Assembly (NCBI GenBank): GCA_963831235.1
Contig: CAWHPS010000061.1
Location: forward strand, 1 to 64,000
Direction: 5' to 3'
DNA length: 64,000 nucleotides
Source of the DNA: CAWHPS01 sp963831235
GTDB taxonomy: Bacteria; Fibrobacterota; OXYB2-FULL-49-7; JAEUSG01
A program made the position numbers and the translations under genes. Of the stretch, positions 26,383 to 34,215 are shown piece by piece. The notes under the pieces are model-generated. The model did not search any database, was not told the DNA's origin, and worked only from the letters and a program-made list of their open reading frames with translations. Position 1 is the first letter of the stretch. Each line of letters begins with the position of its first letter.

Positions 26383-26900
26383 TTGTCATCCTTTCTCTGT
26401 AGGATCATTTTCGGGGCTGAGAGACGGACAATCAAGGGAATGGTCACCAGCATCAATATAATGCCAGGCCATCCTGAAATAAAAGAGGCGCCCGCCACAT
26501 AAGGGGCCGGAAGCTTCATGAATTGCGCGATCAGATATATCAGACCAACGCCGATAATTCTGCCCAGGATCAATACGGGTAAAAGGATTAAAAATGGCTT
26601 GACACGGGGCAACAGTTTCCGAAGAACGCCAATCAGCCCTGCCATGAACGCCAGTTCCAGAGACATGATAACGGCCACGGGAGGGTAAAAGGGAGGCATC
26701 CCGGTGACAATCCCTGAAAGCAGCGGAATAAGAAGCGCCGTGCAGGCCGCCGGAGCAGGCCGGACATAAAACGCCAGCGCAACCAGAGGCAGATACATGG
26801 GCATAAAGATACGGCCAAGATGAGTGAGATGGAAAAGCACGGGCAACAGCAGGGCCGCAGCGCCAAAAAGACCACAAAAAGCCAGTTCACGGGGTTTCAT
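26379..26900 (-). CDS. ECF transporter S component
   Basis: 173 residues with five or six membrane helices (LAFCGLFGAAALLLPVLF, MPMYLPLVALAFYV, ISGWPGIILMLVTIPL). Its size and pattern fit a classical ECF S protein rather than NikM/CbiM, since the N-terminal His motif of those proteins is absent. Substrate recognition for the A and T components is its role; a metal or metal complex is inferred from the operon. Confidence 0.82.
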   Translation of the reverse strand: MKPRELAFCGLFGAAALLLPVLFHLTHLGRIFMPMYLPLVALAFYVRPAPAACTALLIPLLSGIVTGMPPFYPPVAVIMSLELAFMAGLIGVLRKLLPRVKPFLILLPVLILGRIIGVGLIYLIAQFMKLPAPYVAGASFISGWPGIILMLVTIPLIVRLSAPKMILQRKDDK

Positions 26901-26906
26901 TGTGTC

Positions 26907-27365
26907 TCACAATTCAAGTTGCAGCCCGGCCAGAAGATTAATGCCGGGCATGGGATAATTCTTGATATATTCATATTGCCGGTTAAGAAAATTCCTTAAC
27001 AGGCAATAAGGAACAAGTCTTGCGCCGGAGGCTGTTTGCAGTTCCATCCTGACGGAAAAATCCAAGACAAACGCATTGGGTATGGGATCGCGGCAATAAT
27101 TGTTCATATATTGACCATGCACCCATTCCCCACTTACTGCCGCATGCAATAAACCGTTTCCGGTGCTACGCCGCCATTCGACTTTACAATCCACTTTTGC
27201 ATCCGGGTTCTGTTTTGTATAGCGCCCCACCAGAGTGAGACTTTGCGTCTTAATCGATGATGCGCTGCACTAAAAAAAGTACGGATCAAAATTGAATAGC
27301 ATATAATCCACGACATCCATGAAAGTTGCGTTCCCGCAACAATAATGCGGCGAGATCAGGTTCAT
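26907..27365 (-). pseudogene. TonB-dependent receptor relic (C-terminal end)
   Basis: Read on the minus strand, one frame runs from an ATG at 27365 to 26907 with a single internal TAG at 27270-27272. After the TAG it encodes the last barrel strands of a TonB receptor, ending FLNRQYEYIKNYPMPGIN and LLAGLQLEL. The first part (MNLISPHYCCGNATF) contains a Cys pair. The plug and most of the barrel are missing, so the gene is decayed. It lies between the nickel-regulated porin-like gene and the ECF genes, where an outer-membrane metal receptor would be expected. Confidence 0.65.
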
Positions 27366-27409
27366 TTCTTATCGTATATCTTTAGAGCATTTGTGCCGCT
27401 GCAAATATT

Positions 27410-28144
27410 TTATCGACTGATAAGAATCTTAAATGTCGTTGCAAACCCAAAATCGCGGGAATTTGCGAGCCCTTTGGCAAATTCGTTCTGCCAGTAGAGC
27501 CATTCACCAATTTGTGCGCCAAGGAACAGACTGGCAGCGGCTTCCCCTTCAACCAGTCGGTTTCCAAATCGACTGGCCGCCTGCGCGCTCATATATTCGG
27601 TACCTAAACCTATGATGGCAGTTTGTCCGAAAGAATGAAACACACCGCAATGTCCGCCAAGCGTGAAAGAATATCCACCATGCTTCTCAAGATTCATGAC
27701 AGGATGCATCACGAATGTGTTTGATCCGTGGTTGAATACATTCGGGAAGGAGGCTTCATAAGATAGGGTGCTCCCCATGTCGGACATGTGCTGTAAGGTG
27801 GCGTCCAACGTATATGCGTTTCCATTTGTCCGGATAAGATTATAAACACCGCGTATGCCAAATGCTCCAAAACCCATCTTATTGCGTACGGCCTCATTTG
27901 TTTCAACGCCCACCTGTATGGAGAATCTTTCTGTAATGCCGTAATAAAGATTGCCGCCCATAAACATAGCGTCATTTTCAGGCTTTGAAAAATTATTGAC
28001 CGAGTATTCGCCAAGTCCTTCTGCAACCAACATGCCCTTTGGATAAGCCAAGGACATTTTGTTGAGAAACAGGTAAGTGTCAAAGCAAGGGTGTGCGGAC
28101 ATGACCAAAATGACCATCAGTACGGGAAGCAGGAATCTTTTCAT
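27410..28144 (-). CDS. Predicted outer-membrane protein under NikR-type control
   Basis: 244 residues from ATG 28144 (site AGGAGG); the frame opens earlier without support. It has a signal peptide (about 1-20) and a regular beta-strand body (GNLYYGITERFSIQVGVE, GGHCGVFHSFGQTAII) typical of a small barrel. It is the first gene downstream of the promoter carrying the GTGTTAC repeat and the nikR-proximal gene of the transporter operon. A nickel-entry role is inferred from context only. Confidence 0.72.
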   Translation of the reverse strand: MKRFLLPVLMVILVMSAHPCFDTYLFLNKMSLAYPKGMLVAEGLGEYSVNNFSKPENDAMFMGGNLYYGITERFSIQVGVETNEAVRNKMGFGAFGIRGVYNLIRTNGNAYTLDATLQHMSDMGSTLSYEASFPNVFNHGSNTFVMHPVMNLEKHGGYSFTLGGHCGVFHSFGQTAIIGLGTEYMSAQAASRFGNRLVEGEAAASLFLGAQIGEWLYWQNEFAKGLANSRDFGFATTFKILISR

Positions 28145-28161
28145 CGAAGACCTCCTATAGG

Positions 28162-28188
28162 GTGTTACGTTAATGATAAACGTGTTAC
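28162..28188. promoter_or_regulatory. Probable NikR binding site (direct repeat)
   Basis: GTGTTAC occurs twice, at 28162-28168 and 28182-28188, separated by 13 bases. The pair also forms GGT-N3-ACG facing CGT-N3-ACC, so there is weak dyad symmetry. It lies directly after the -10 box of the outer-membrane protein gene, beside nikR. It differs from the E. coli inverted repeat GTATGA-N16-TCATAC. Confidence 0.6.
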
Positions 28189-28189
28189 C

Positions 28190-28219
28190 AATATACAACA
28201 TTAATAAATAATGCTGCAA
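28190..28219 (-). promoter_or_regulatory. Predicted promoter of the nickel operon
   Basis: Minus strand: TTGCAG (28214-28219), 18-base spacer, TATATT (28190-28195). The predicted start point falls within the NikR-type repeat. Confidence 0.5.
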
Positions 28220-28254
28220 GTCAAAACTATTATTTTGTTTGATTTCGGCACAGG

Positions 28255-28665
28255 TTATGCGGAGATGGATTCCGTGAATGCGGCGTGAAGAACGCCCTTC
28301 TGTGATTTCAGTTTGTCGAAAAGTTCTTTGATGCGGCCGCCCTTGCCTTTGACCGCGATAATTTCAAGGCAGGTTTCATGACAAATGTGCAAATGTTGGG
28401 AGGATAGAACATTTTCATGAAAATCATGCTGTATTTTAAGCAGTTTATTTACAAGCAGACGCCGATGATGATCATAAACCATTGTAATGACACCGAATAC
28501 CTTATGATTCTCATTCCAAGCCTTTTCGGCAATATGCTGCCGGATTAAATCTGCCAGTGCCTTTGAACGATTGGGATAGCGTTTCTTCTTTATGATACTG
28601 TCGAATTCTTGGAGCAATCCGCTTTCCAAAGAAACGCCGAAGCGCACAAGATTAAGATGTTTCAT
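28255..28665 (-). CDS. nikR: Nickel-responsive regulator NikR
   Basis: 136 residues. An N-terminal ribbon-helix-helix (NLVRFGVSLESGLLQEFD) is followed by the ACT-like nickel domain. The nickel ligands are all present: His80, His91, His93 and Cys99, in KIQHDFHEN and QHLHICHETCLE, each four residues later than in E. coli NikR. It represses nickel uptake when nickel is bound. It is encoded immediately upstream of the operon carrying the GTGTTAC repeat. Confidence 0.95.
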   Translation of the reverse strand: MKHLNLVRFGVSLESGLLQEFDSIIKKKRYPNRSKALADLIRQHIAEKAWNENHKVFGVITMVYDHHRRLLVNKLLKIQHDFHENVLSSQHLHICHETCLEIIAVKGKGGRIKELFDKLKSQKGVLHAAFTESISA

Positions 28666-28943
28666 TTTCTAAAAATACGATTATTCAGGCATTTGGTGCG
28701 AAATAAATTTCAGGCTTCCAATAAGGTGAAGCTGTTGAAAACACATATGACCGGTTATCTTTACTGTCGGGTAATTACCTTCCGGTCAAGTCAACCTTTA
28801 TTTTGCGCTGCTGATCATTTTGGAAAGTTCTTGTCCTGATTATAATTCAAGGTGATTAATTTTAATCTTTATTTTTCCACCGGGATACGCCTTATCATCG
28901 TAGTCGATTAATTAACCATTGTATTACAATGGGTTGACTTGGA

Positions 28944-28959
28944 TGGCATCTTGTTTGCA
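28944..28959 (+). promoter_or_regulatory. Sigma-54 promoter of the kinase/activator operon
   Basis: TGGCATCTTGTTTGCA matches the -24/-12 consensus (TGGCACGNNNNTTGCW) with GG and GC 12 bases apart. The start point would be about 28970, only a few bases before the kinase ATG at 28974. The rest of the 308-base gap back to nikR holds no gene; a CCATTGT-ATT-ACAATGG dyad lies just upstream (28917-28933). Confidence 0.7.
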
Positions 28960-28973
28960 TATTCTATTAAACC

Positions 28974-30377
28974 ATGCTGAAGAGTTTAAATTTCAAACTA
29001 ACTCTCACGATTTTTATAACCTTTGGCCTTATTATAGTATTGGGCGGATTTCTTATCAGCCGTTTTTTACAGAAAAACATGACGCTTTTGCTCAGCAAAC
29101 GAATGATCGCTATCTCAAGTTCCATTGCCACCGAGTTTTCAGGTCCCATTGCCGATTACCTTGTGGAAACCGAACCAGCCAGTCCCTTTTTGAAATCCGT
29201 TTTAGAAAAACTTGAAGGCAAAAAGAAAACATTTTCTCTTGTGGATATCGCGCTTATTGATACTGAGTCCAGGATACTGGCATCCACGCACAAAGATGCA
29301 GCCTTTCATACAACCTATAATCTTCTCCTGGCGGATGCATTATCTTTGGAGAATATAAAACAGGGACAAATTTGTGCGACTACCATCTACAAGGTAAATG
29401 GTATGCCATTTATGGCGGTTTATATTCCGATTACGGGGACAGGCGGAAAGGTCAGGATTGCAATGGCCGTAGAGGCCAGTGCCGATTATTTCAGAATATT
29501 AAAACGGTTCAACCGGTTTCTTTGGGCAGCTGGAATCCTGCTGATACTGGTCACACTTGTATTTTCCTATGCCGTATCCCGATTTATCACAAGGCCAATT
29601 ATAACGCTTGCCGGCGTTGCGTCAACCATAGGAAAAGGCAACCTGGGGCTGATTGCTTCCGTTGATCGAAAAGATGAAATTGGAGCTCTTGCCGGGGCGA
29701 TTAATGAAATGAGCCGGCAGCTGAAACTTGATCGAAAAATGCTGGACGGAAAGATCGCCTCGCTTACGGTGCTCGCCGGGGGTGTCGCACACGAAATTCG
29801 AAATCCTTTAAACGGCATCAACCTGTATGTGGATTTGTTGGAACGCAAAGCCGCTGATCCCGGACAATCGGAAATCTGTCAAAAGATAAAAGGTGAAATC
29901 AAGGCCATCAATAACATTGTGACCCAACTCCTCGATTACACCAAACCCATGGAAATAAAGAAGCAGGCCCATGCGCTGAAAACCTTTGTGGATAAGACCG
30001 CAAGCCGGCTCCATCCCTTTACTTTTAAAGAGAATTACGAAAAATCCCTTTTCATTATTGTGGATGAGTTTCGCTTCCAGCAGGTACTGGACAATCTACT
30101 CCGCAATGCCGTTGAAGAGGCGGGCATCGAAGGATACGTCCTTTTTAATGCGTTCCGCGAAGAGAACAGAACTATTATCGAGATACATAATACCGGAAAG
30201 CGGATTAATGATGAAGACCGTCATCGGATATTTGATCCTTTTTTCACCACAAAACCCAATGGCACGGGACTGGGCCTTGCCATCAGTCGAAAGATTATCG
30301 AGGCGCACGGCGGTACGCTGGAGTTACGGGATTCCAAGAACGAGAATTTTGCTACAGTCGCGGTTATTACCCTGTAA
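28974..30377 (+). CDS. Membrane sensor histidine kinase (NtrB/AtoS/ZraS type)
   Basis: 467 residues. Two membrane helices (about 9-30 and 180-200) flank a periplasmic sensing domain. A HAMP segment and a short linker precede the HisKA box (AGGVAHEIRNPLNG) and an HATPase_c domain with N, G1 and G2 boxes (DNLLRNAVEEA, GTGLGLAISRKII). It phosphorylates the response regulator encoded 10 bases downstream. The sensed signal is unknown. The start has no ribosome site and sits at the predicted transcription start, so a leaderless message or a later start is possible. Confidence 0.93.
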   Translation: MLKSLNFKLTLTIFITFGLIIVLGGFLISRFLQKNMTLLLSKRMIAISSSIATEFSGPIADYLVETEPASPFLKSVLEKLEGKKKTFSLVDIALIDTESRILASTHKDAAFHTTYNLLLADALSLENIKQGQICATTIYKVNGMPFMAVYIPITGTGGKVRIAMAVEASADYFRILKRFNRFLWAAGILLILVTLVFSYAVSRFITRPIITLAGVASTIGKGNLGLIASVDRKDEIGALAGAINEMSRQLKLDRKMLDGKIASLTVLAGGVAHEIRNPLNGINLYVDLLERKAADPGQSEICQKIKGEIKAINNIVTQLLDYTKPMEIKKQAHALKTFVDKTASRLHPFTFKENYEKSLFIIVDEFRFQQVLDNLLRNAVEEAGIEGYVLFNAFREENRTIIEIHNTGKRINDEDRHRIFDPFFTTKPNGTGLGLAISRKIIEAHGGTLELRDSKNENFATVAVITL

Positions 30378-30387
30378 GGAGGAATGT

Positions 30388-31728
30388 ATGGCACGAATAA
30401 TTATTGCGGAAGACCAGACAAGCACACGTGAAACCCTTTTAACCGCGGTCAATGAACTTGGCCACGAGGGAATGGCCTTTGGCAGCGGAGAACCGGCGCT
30501 AAAGGCTTTCGAATCTTTGGGTGCAGACCTGATCATAAGCGATGTGCGCATGCCGGGCATGGACGGGTTTGCGCTTCTAAAAGCGGCCAAAAATATAAAT
30601 CCTGCGGTTAATTTTATCATCATGACCGCCTACAGTTCCATTGATGACGCGGTCACGGCCATAAAACTCGGTGCAGCGGATTATGTTACCAAGCCCTTTG
30701 ATCTGCGGGAAATCGAGGCCAAGATCCGCAAGCTCCTTCCAGGTGCAAACGTACAGGTGCCGCGAAGTGAAAACAAAGAGGGTTTCAAGTTCGATGGTTT
30801 CTTAAGCACAAATGAAAACATGAAACAAATCTATGAAATGGTGCGCAAATCATCCCTCAACCGCTCCAGCGTGCTTATTCGGGGTGAAAGCGGGACCGGC
30901 AAGGAGCTTATCGCCCGCGCCATCCACATGAACGGCCCAGATCCGGACAAGCGGCCGTTTGTCAAAGTGAACTGCGCGGCACTCGCTGAGGGTGTGCTCG
31001 AAAGCGAATTATTCGGCCATGAAAAAGGCGCTTTTACCGGAGCCATGGCCCAGCGAAAAGGCAAATTTGAAATTGCCCACGGCGGCACACTTTTTCTGGA
31101 TGAGATCGGCGATCTTCCTTCCAGCACGCAGGTAAAGCTGCTGCGTGTGCTCCAGGAAAAGGAGTTCGAACGCGTTGGCGGGAACCAGCCGGTGAAAGTT
31201 GACGTACGCATCATTACCGCCACCAACAAACACCTCGAGGAAATGATTCAGAGCGGACTTTTCCGTGAGGACCTCTTTTACCGGCTTAACGTGATCCCCA
31301 TTTATCTGCCCCCCTTGCGCGAACGGTCCGAAGACATCCCTGACCTTGTCCGATTCTTCGTTGAAAAAAACAAGGCCATGAGCCCTGTGGGAAACGTCTC
31401 CTGCTCCGAGGAATTAATCACCGTCTTGAGATCTTACCGCTGGCCTGGCAATATTCGGGAACTTGAAAACCTTATGGAACGGATGACTGTGCTGGCCGGT
31501 GAACCCCTGTTGATGCCGGAGTCGCTGCCTCCCGAGGTCCGCTCCCGCATGCAGGGCGCAGAACAAAAGGAGGCGCAAACCTTTATGGAGCGCGCCGCGC
31601 AATATGAAAAGCAGTTGATTGAACAAGCTCTTATAAAAAGTAACGATCTTCAGGTTGAAGCCGCGAAAGCTCTCGGTATGGATCGAAGTACACTCCGGTA
31701 TAAAATGAAGAAATACGGGCTCTTATAA
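30388..31728 (+). CDS. NtrC-family sigma-54 response regulator
   Basis: 446 residues from ATG 30388 (site AAGGAGGA). Receiver domain with phospho-acceptor Asp52 (IISDVRMPGMDG); AAA+ domain with Walker A GESGTGKEL, the sigma-54 contact loop GAFTGA and the DEIGDL box; C-terminal Fis-type helix-turn-helix (EAAKALGMDRSTLRYKMKK). It activates sigma-54 RNA polymerase from upstream sites. Five sigma-54-type promoters in this window make local targets likely, including its own operon. Confidence 0.96.
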   Translation: MARIIIAEDQTSTRETLLTAVNELGHEGMAFGSGEPALKAFESLGADLIISDVRMPGMDGFALLKAAKNINPAVNFIIMTAYSSIDDAVTAIKLGAADYVTKPFDLREIEAKIRKLLPGANVQVPRSENKEGFKFDGFLSTNENMKQIYEMVRKSSLNRSSVLIRGESGTGKELIARAIHMNGPDPDKRPFVKVNCAALAEGVLESELFGHEKGAFTGAMAQRKGKFEIAHGGTLFLDEIGDLPSSTQVKLLRVLQEKEFERVGGNQPVKVDVRIITATNKHLEEMIQSGLFREDLFYRLNVIPIYLPPLRERSEDIPDLVRFFVEKNKAMSPVGNVSCSEELITVLRSYRWPGNIRELENLMERMTVLAGEPLLMPESLPPEVRSRMQGAEQKEAQTFMERAAQYEKQLIEQALIKSNDLQVEAAKALGMDRSTLRYKMKKYGLL

Positions 31729-31732
31729 TAAA

Positions 31733-32200
31733 ATGAATTCATATTTATTGGTTTTAGTATTAACCTTGTGGGCCGCCAATATAATGGCATCAGGGATACC
31801 TGATTCGCTTAATGCAAAGTCGGATGGGAAGGCACGGCCATCCTTCGACACATCTTCGCCACCCGAAGACATTTTTCAGCTTACGGCCCTTGAAACGGTT
31901 CTAAAGGCCAAATTGGAACACAGTGAAACAAAGAAGGATTCTCTTATGGGGATACTCACAGAACTGCATATGCGTAACACTGACAACGAGGAGCTGTTCG
32001 AAAAAGGTACGGGGTTTGGCGCGGAACCCAGGGAAAAGGCATGGAATAAAAATCGCGAAAAGGATCCGGATCTGGAGAAAACAAAGGCATTGGTTGTGGG
32101 GCAAATAGATTCTCTGAAGATTGAAATACAATCCATAAAACGCCGGATGGAAGCGAATAATACGCTCATCCAATTACAATTGAAAGGCGGCAAACCATGA
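31733..32200 (+). CDS. Exported coiled-coil protein of unknown function
   Basis: 155 residues with a signal peptide (about 1-19). The rest is charged and helical, with a heptad-like end (KTKALVVGQIDSLKIEIQSI). It begins four bases after the activator gene and overlaps the next gene by ATGA, so it belongs to the kinase operon. No family recognised. Confidence 0.65.
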   Translation: MNSYLLVLVLTLWAANIMASGIPDSLNAKSDGKARPSFDTSSPPEDIFQLTALETVLKAKLEHSETKKDSLMGILTELHMRNTDNEELFEKGTGFGAEPREKAWNKNREKDPDLEKTKALVVGQIDSLKIEIQSIKRRMEANNTLIQLQLKGGKP

Positions 32201-33342
32201 TGAAGATCGTGACACTACTGCTGTTTCTTGCCTTGGTTTCCCCCTATGGCGCCATCATCCACAAGGAAAGCGTGTCCCTGGATTATGGAAAACGGTTCGA
32301 CTCCAACATCCTGCTTCCGGACTCCGTGACCGGAAAGTCCGCCATCATCACCGAAGTATCTGTTGCGCCTTCGTTCCTGGTGCAGTTCAATCCCGCAACC
32401 ATGCTTAAATGCGGTTTCAGTATGGGTGCCGAGGAGCAGGACGCGTTTCCCAACACAAATGTGAAGCGCCTTGGGCTCTCCATGAACTCCAAGCACCTCT
32501 TTTCCCACCTGACCATGGCCGGTATTGGAGCTGAATGGAACAAAAATTATTCCGACAATGCTTTTTACGAGTCAAATGACTTTGCCGTATCGCTTCTTGG
32601 CGGACGCTATTTGAGCCCGAAAACCAACCTGGAGATCAACCTGACCGGCACGCAAAAATCCTTTCCTTCCCTGTACCGTAACAGCATCAAGGATCTTGCG
32701 CAAAAAAGTTTTTATTACGATTACCGGCAGGCTGAACTTGAATGCCGGTACAGAAGGATTCAATCCGAACAATGGTCATTTGTCTGGACCATGTCAGGTG
32801 GCTATAAGGATTTTTATAACGACACCCATGATTCCGATTATGTCGGTTATTTTCCTGTCATCAACTATATTGACATTAATACAGGGGACACCATTTATCT
32901 CCCTCCGGAAGATTCCGCTGTGCCGATTTACCAGGCCAACATTCATCAGAAAGACAAAAACCTTTACACCGGCTTATCCGCCACCTGGAGTCCTGTGAGC
33001 GGATTGGCCTTCATGCCCCGGCTTTCAGGGAGCATGACCTTTTCCAATGATGAATATTTCAAATCCAGATCCATGTCCATGGAAACCCTGGCACGCTGCC
33101 GTTTCGGGCAGTCGTTTGTGAAGCTGTCGTACAACTTCCAATACGAAACCTATCCTGCCAGAAAGAAACCGGATGATGGCAGATGGGAAAAATCACATTA
33201 CGCGGGGTTTACTTATGGATACGATCTGTTTGATAACATTTCGCTTCAATGCAGCCTCAATTACCGTAAATTCAATTCCGCCTCGGACCGGGATGATTAT
33301 GTCAAAAAGACCGCCACATTGACCCTGTCTGCCACGCGTTAA
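32197..33342 (+). CDS. Predicted outer-membrane beta-barrel protein
   Basis: 381 residues with a signal peptide (about 1-19) and alternating aromatic strands to the end (SLQCSLNYRKFNSAS, TATLTLSATR). No family was recognised. It is the last gene of the two-component operon; a CTGATAA-GAGT-TTATCAG hairpin lies just after the stop. Co-transcription with a sensor kinase suggests an envelope function tied to the sensed signal. Confidence 0.7.
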   Translation: MMKIVTLLLFLALVSPYGAIIHKESVSLDYGKRFDSNILLPDSVTGKSAIITEVSVAPSFLVQFNPATMLKCGFSMGAEEQDAFPNTNVKRLGLSMNSKHLFSHLTMAGIGAEWNKNYSDNAFYESNDFAVSLLGGRYLSPKTNLEINLTGTQKSFPSLYRNSIKDLAQKSFYYDYRQAELECRYRRIQSEQWSFVWTMSGGYKDFYNDTHDSDYVGYFPVINYIDINTGDTIYLPPEDSAVPIYQANIHQKDKNLYTGLSATWSPVSGLAFMPRLSGSMTFSNDEYFKSRSMSMETLARCRFGQSFVKLSYNFQYETYPARKKPDDGRWEKSHYAGFTYGYDLFDNISLQCSLNYRKFNSASDRDDYVKKTATLTLSATR

Positions 33343-33451
33343 CACCGTCCTCCTGATAAGAGTTTATCAGCGCCTCATTAATTTCTATCATTCCCCCGCG
33401 GTTTTTTTCCATTTTTCATTATTTTTGAATTAAAAACCGCATTTTCACTTG

Positions 33452-33467
33452 CGGCACGCTTCTTGAT
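33452..33467 (+). promoter_or_regulatory. Sigma-54-type promoter of the small secreted protein gene
   Basis: CGGCACGCTTCTTGAT fits the -24 box well (GGCACG) and the -12 box less well (TTGAT for TTGCW), with correct spacing. The predicted start is about 56 bases before the ATG at 33534. Confidence 0.55.
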
Positions 33468-33533
33468 AATCTCTATCAGCAAAACAATGACAACAAAGAA
33501 AAGCCCTAAACAAAAATTTAAAGGAGGTTCCAA

Positions 33534-34133
33534 ATGAAAAAGATGATCTCAACACTCGCTGCGCTGGCATTAGCCGGTAGTCTGATGGCCGCAGGTACAC
33601 CCGGCACAGGGGACGCAACCCAGACCTGGGAACAGAAGCAGGATGCCATCAAACTTTGCGCAAGCGAACAAATTCAACTACAGGATCAAATCAAGGCGCT
33701 GGAACAGGCCAAACTGCAGGCGGTAACTGATGCGGAAAAGGCCCAACTCCAGACACAGATTCAAACCAAGACTCAGGAACTGACCCAGCTTAAGACCAGG
33801 TACACGAACATGATTGCCAATTGCCAGGGCTTCAAGTATCAGTTTACCGATGCAAACGGCGATGGAATCAATGACAACGTGGCCGGCTCAGCGGACCCGA
33901 AAGCCTCAGCCTACATGTACAAGAACGGCAACGGCTACGGCTACGGCTTTGTGGATGAAAACGGCGACGGTGTCAACGACAACTTCGTGGATGCGGATCG
34001 CGACGGCAAATGTGATTTGGACGCAAGCATGATCAAGACCCGTCTGCAATCCCGCGATAAGGTCAAGGGCAAGGCACAGCACGGCGACCACGGCAAAGTC
34101 CAGAGCCGCAACCAGCTGCGCGGTGAGAAATAA
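33534..34133 (+). CDS. Secreted coiled-coil protein with Ca-binding DxDxDG repeats
   Basis: 199 residues, strong ribosome site (AAGGAGG). Signal peptide (about 1-19), a Gln/Lys-rich coiled coil (45-85), then three EF-hand-loop-like repeats (DANGDGINDN, DENGDGVNDN, DADRDGKCDLD) and a basic His/Lys/Gln tail. The repeats would bind calcium outside the cell. Related small proteins with the same motif are encoded at 45043 and 47901. Sigma-54 control is predicted. Confidence 0.75.
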   Translation: MKKMISTLAALALAGSLMAAGTPGTGDATQTWEQKQDAIKLCASEQIQLQDQIKALEQAKLQAVTDAEKAQLQTQIQTKTQELTQLKTRYTNMIANCQGFKYQFTDANGDGINDNVAGSADPKASAYMYKNGNGYGYGFVDENGDGVNDNFVDADRDGKCDLDASMIKTRLQSRDKVKGKAQHGDHGKVQSRNQLRGEK

Positions 34134-34158
34134 ACGAAAGACCTCTATAAGAAAAACG

Positions 34159-34190
34159 GCAGGGGGCGCATAATGCGCTTCCTGCTTTTA
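34159..34190 (+). terminator. Rho-independent terminator
   Basis: GCAGG-GG-GCGCA, loop TAA, TGCGC-TT-CCTGC: a 12-pair stem with two G-U pairs, followed by TTTTAATAATTT. It ends the 33534 transcript. Confidence 0.8.
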
Positions 34191-34215
34191 ATAATTTAAT
34201 TGGAGAATAACTGTT

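Noticed and set aside
28246..28261. Sigma-54-like match (GGCAC...TTATGC) on the + strand at the 3' end of nikR
   Set aside because: No + strand gene follows for about 700 bases and the -12 box is poor; taken as chance.
29986..30387. Upstream extension of the response-regulator frame inside the kinase gene
   Set aside because: The receiver domain begins at ATG 30388 with a strong AAGGAGGA site; the extension overlaps the kinase ATPase domain.
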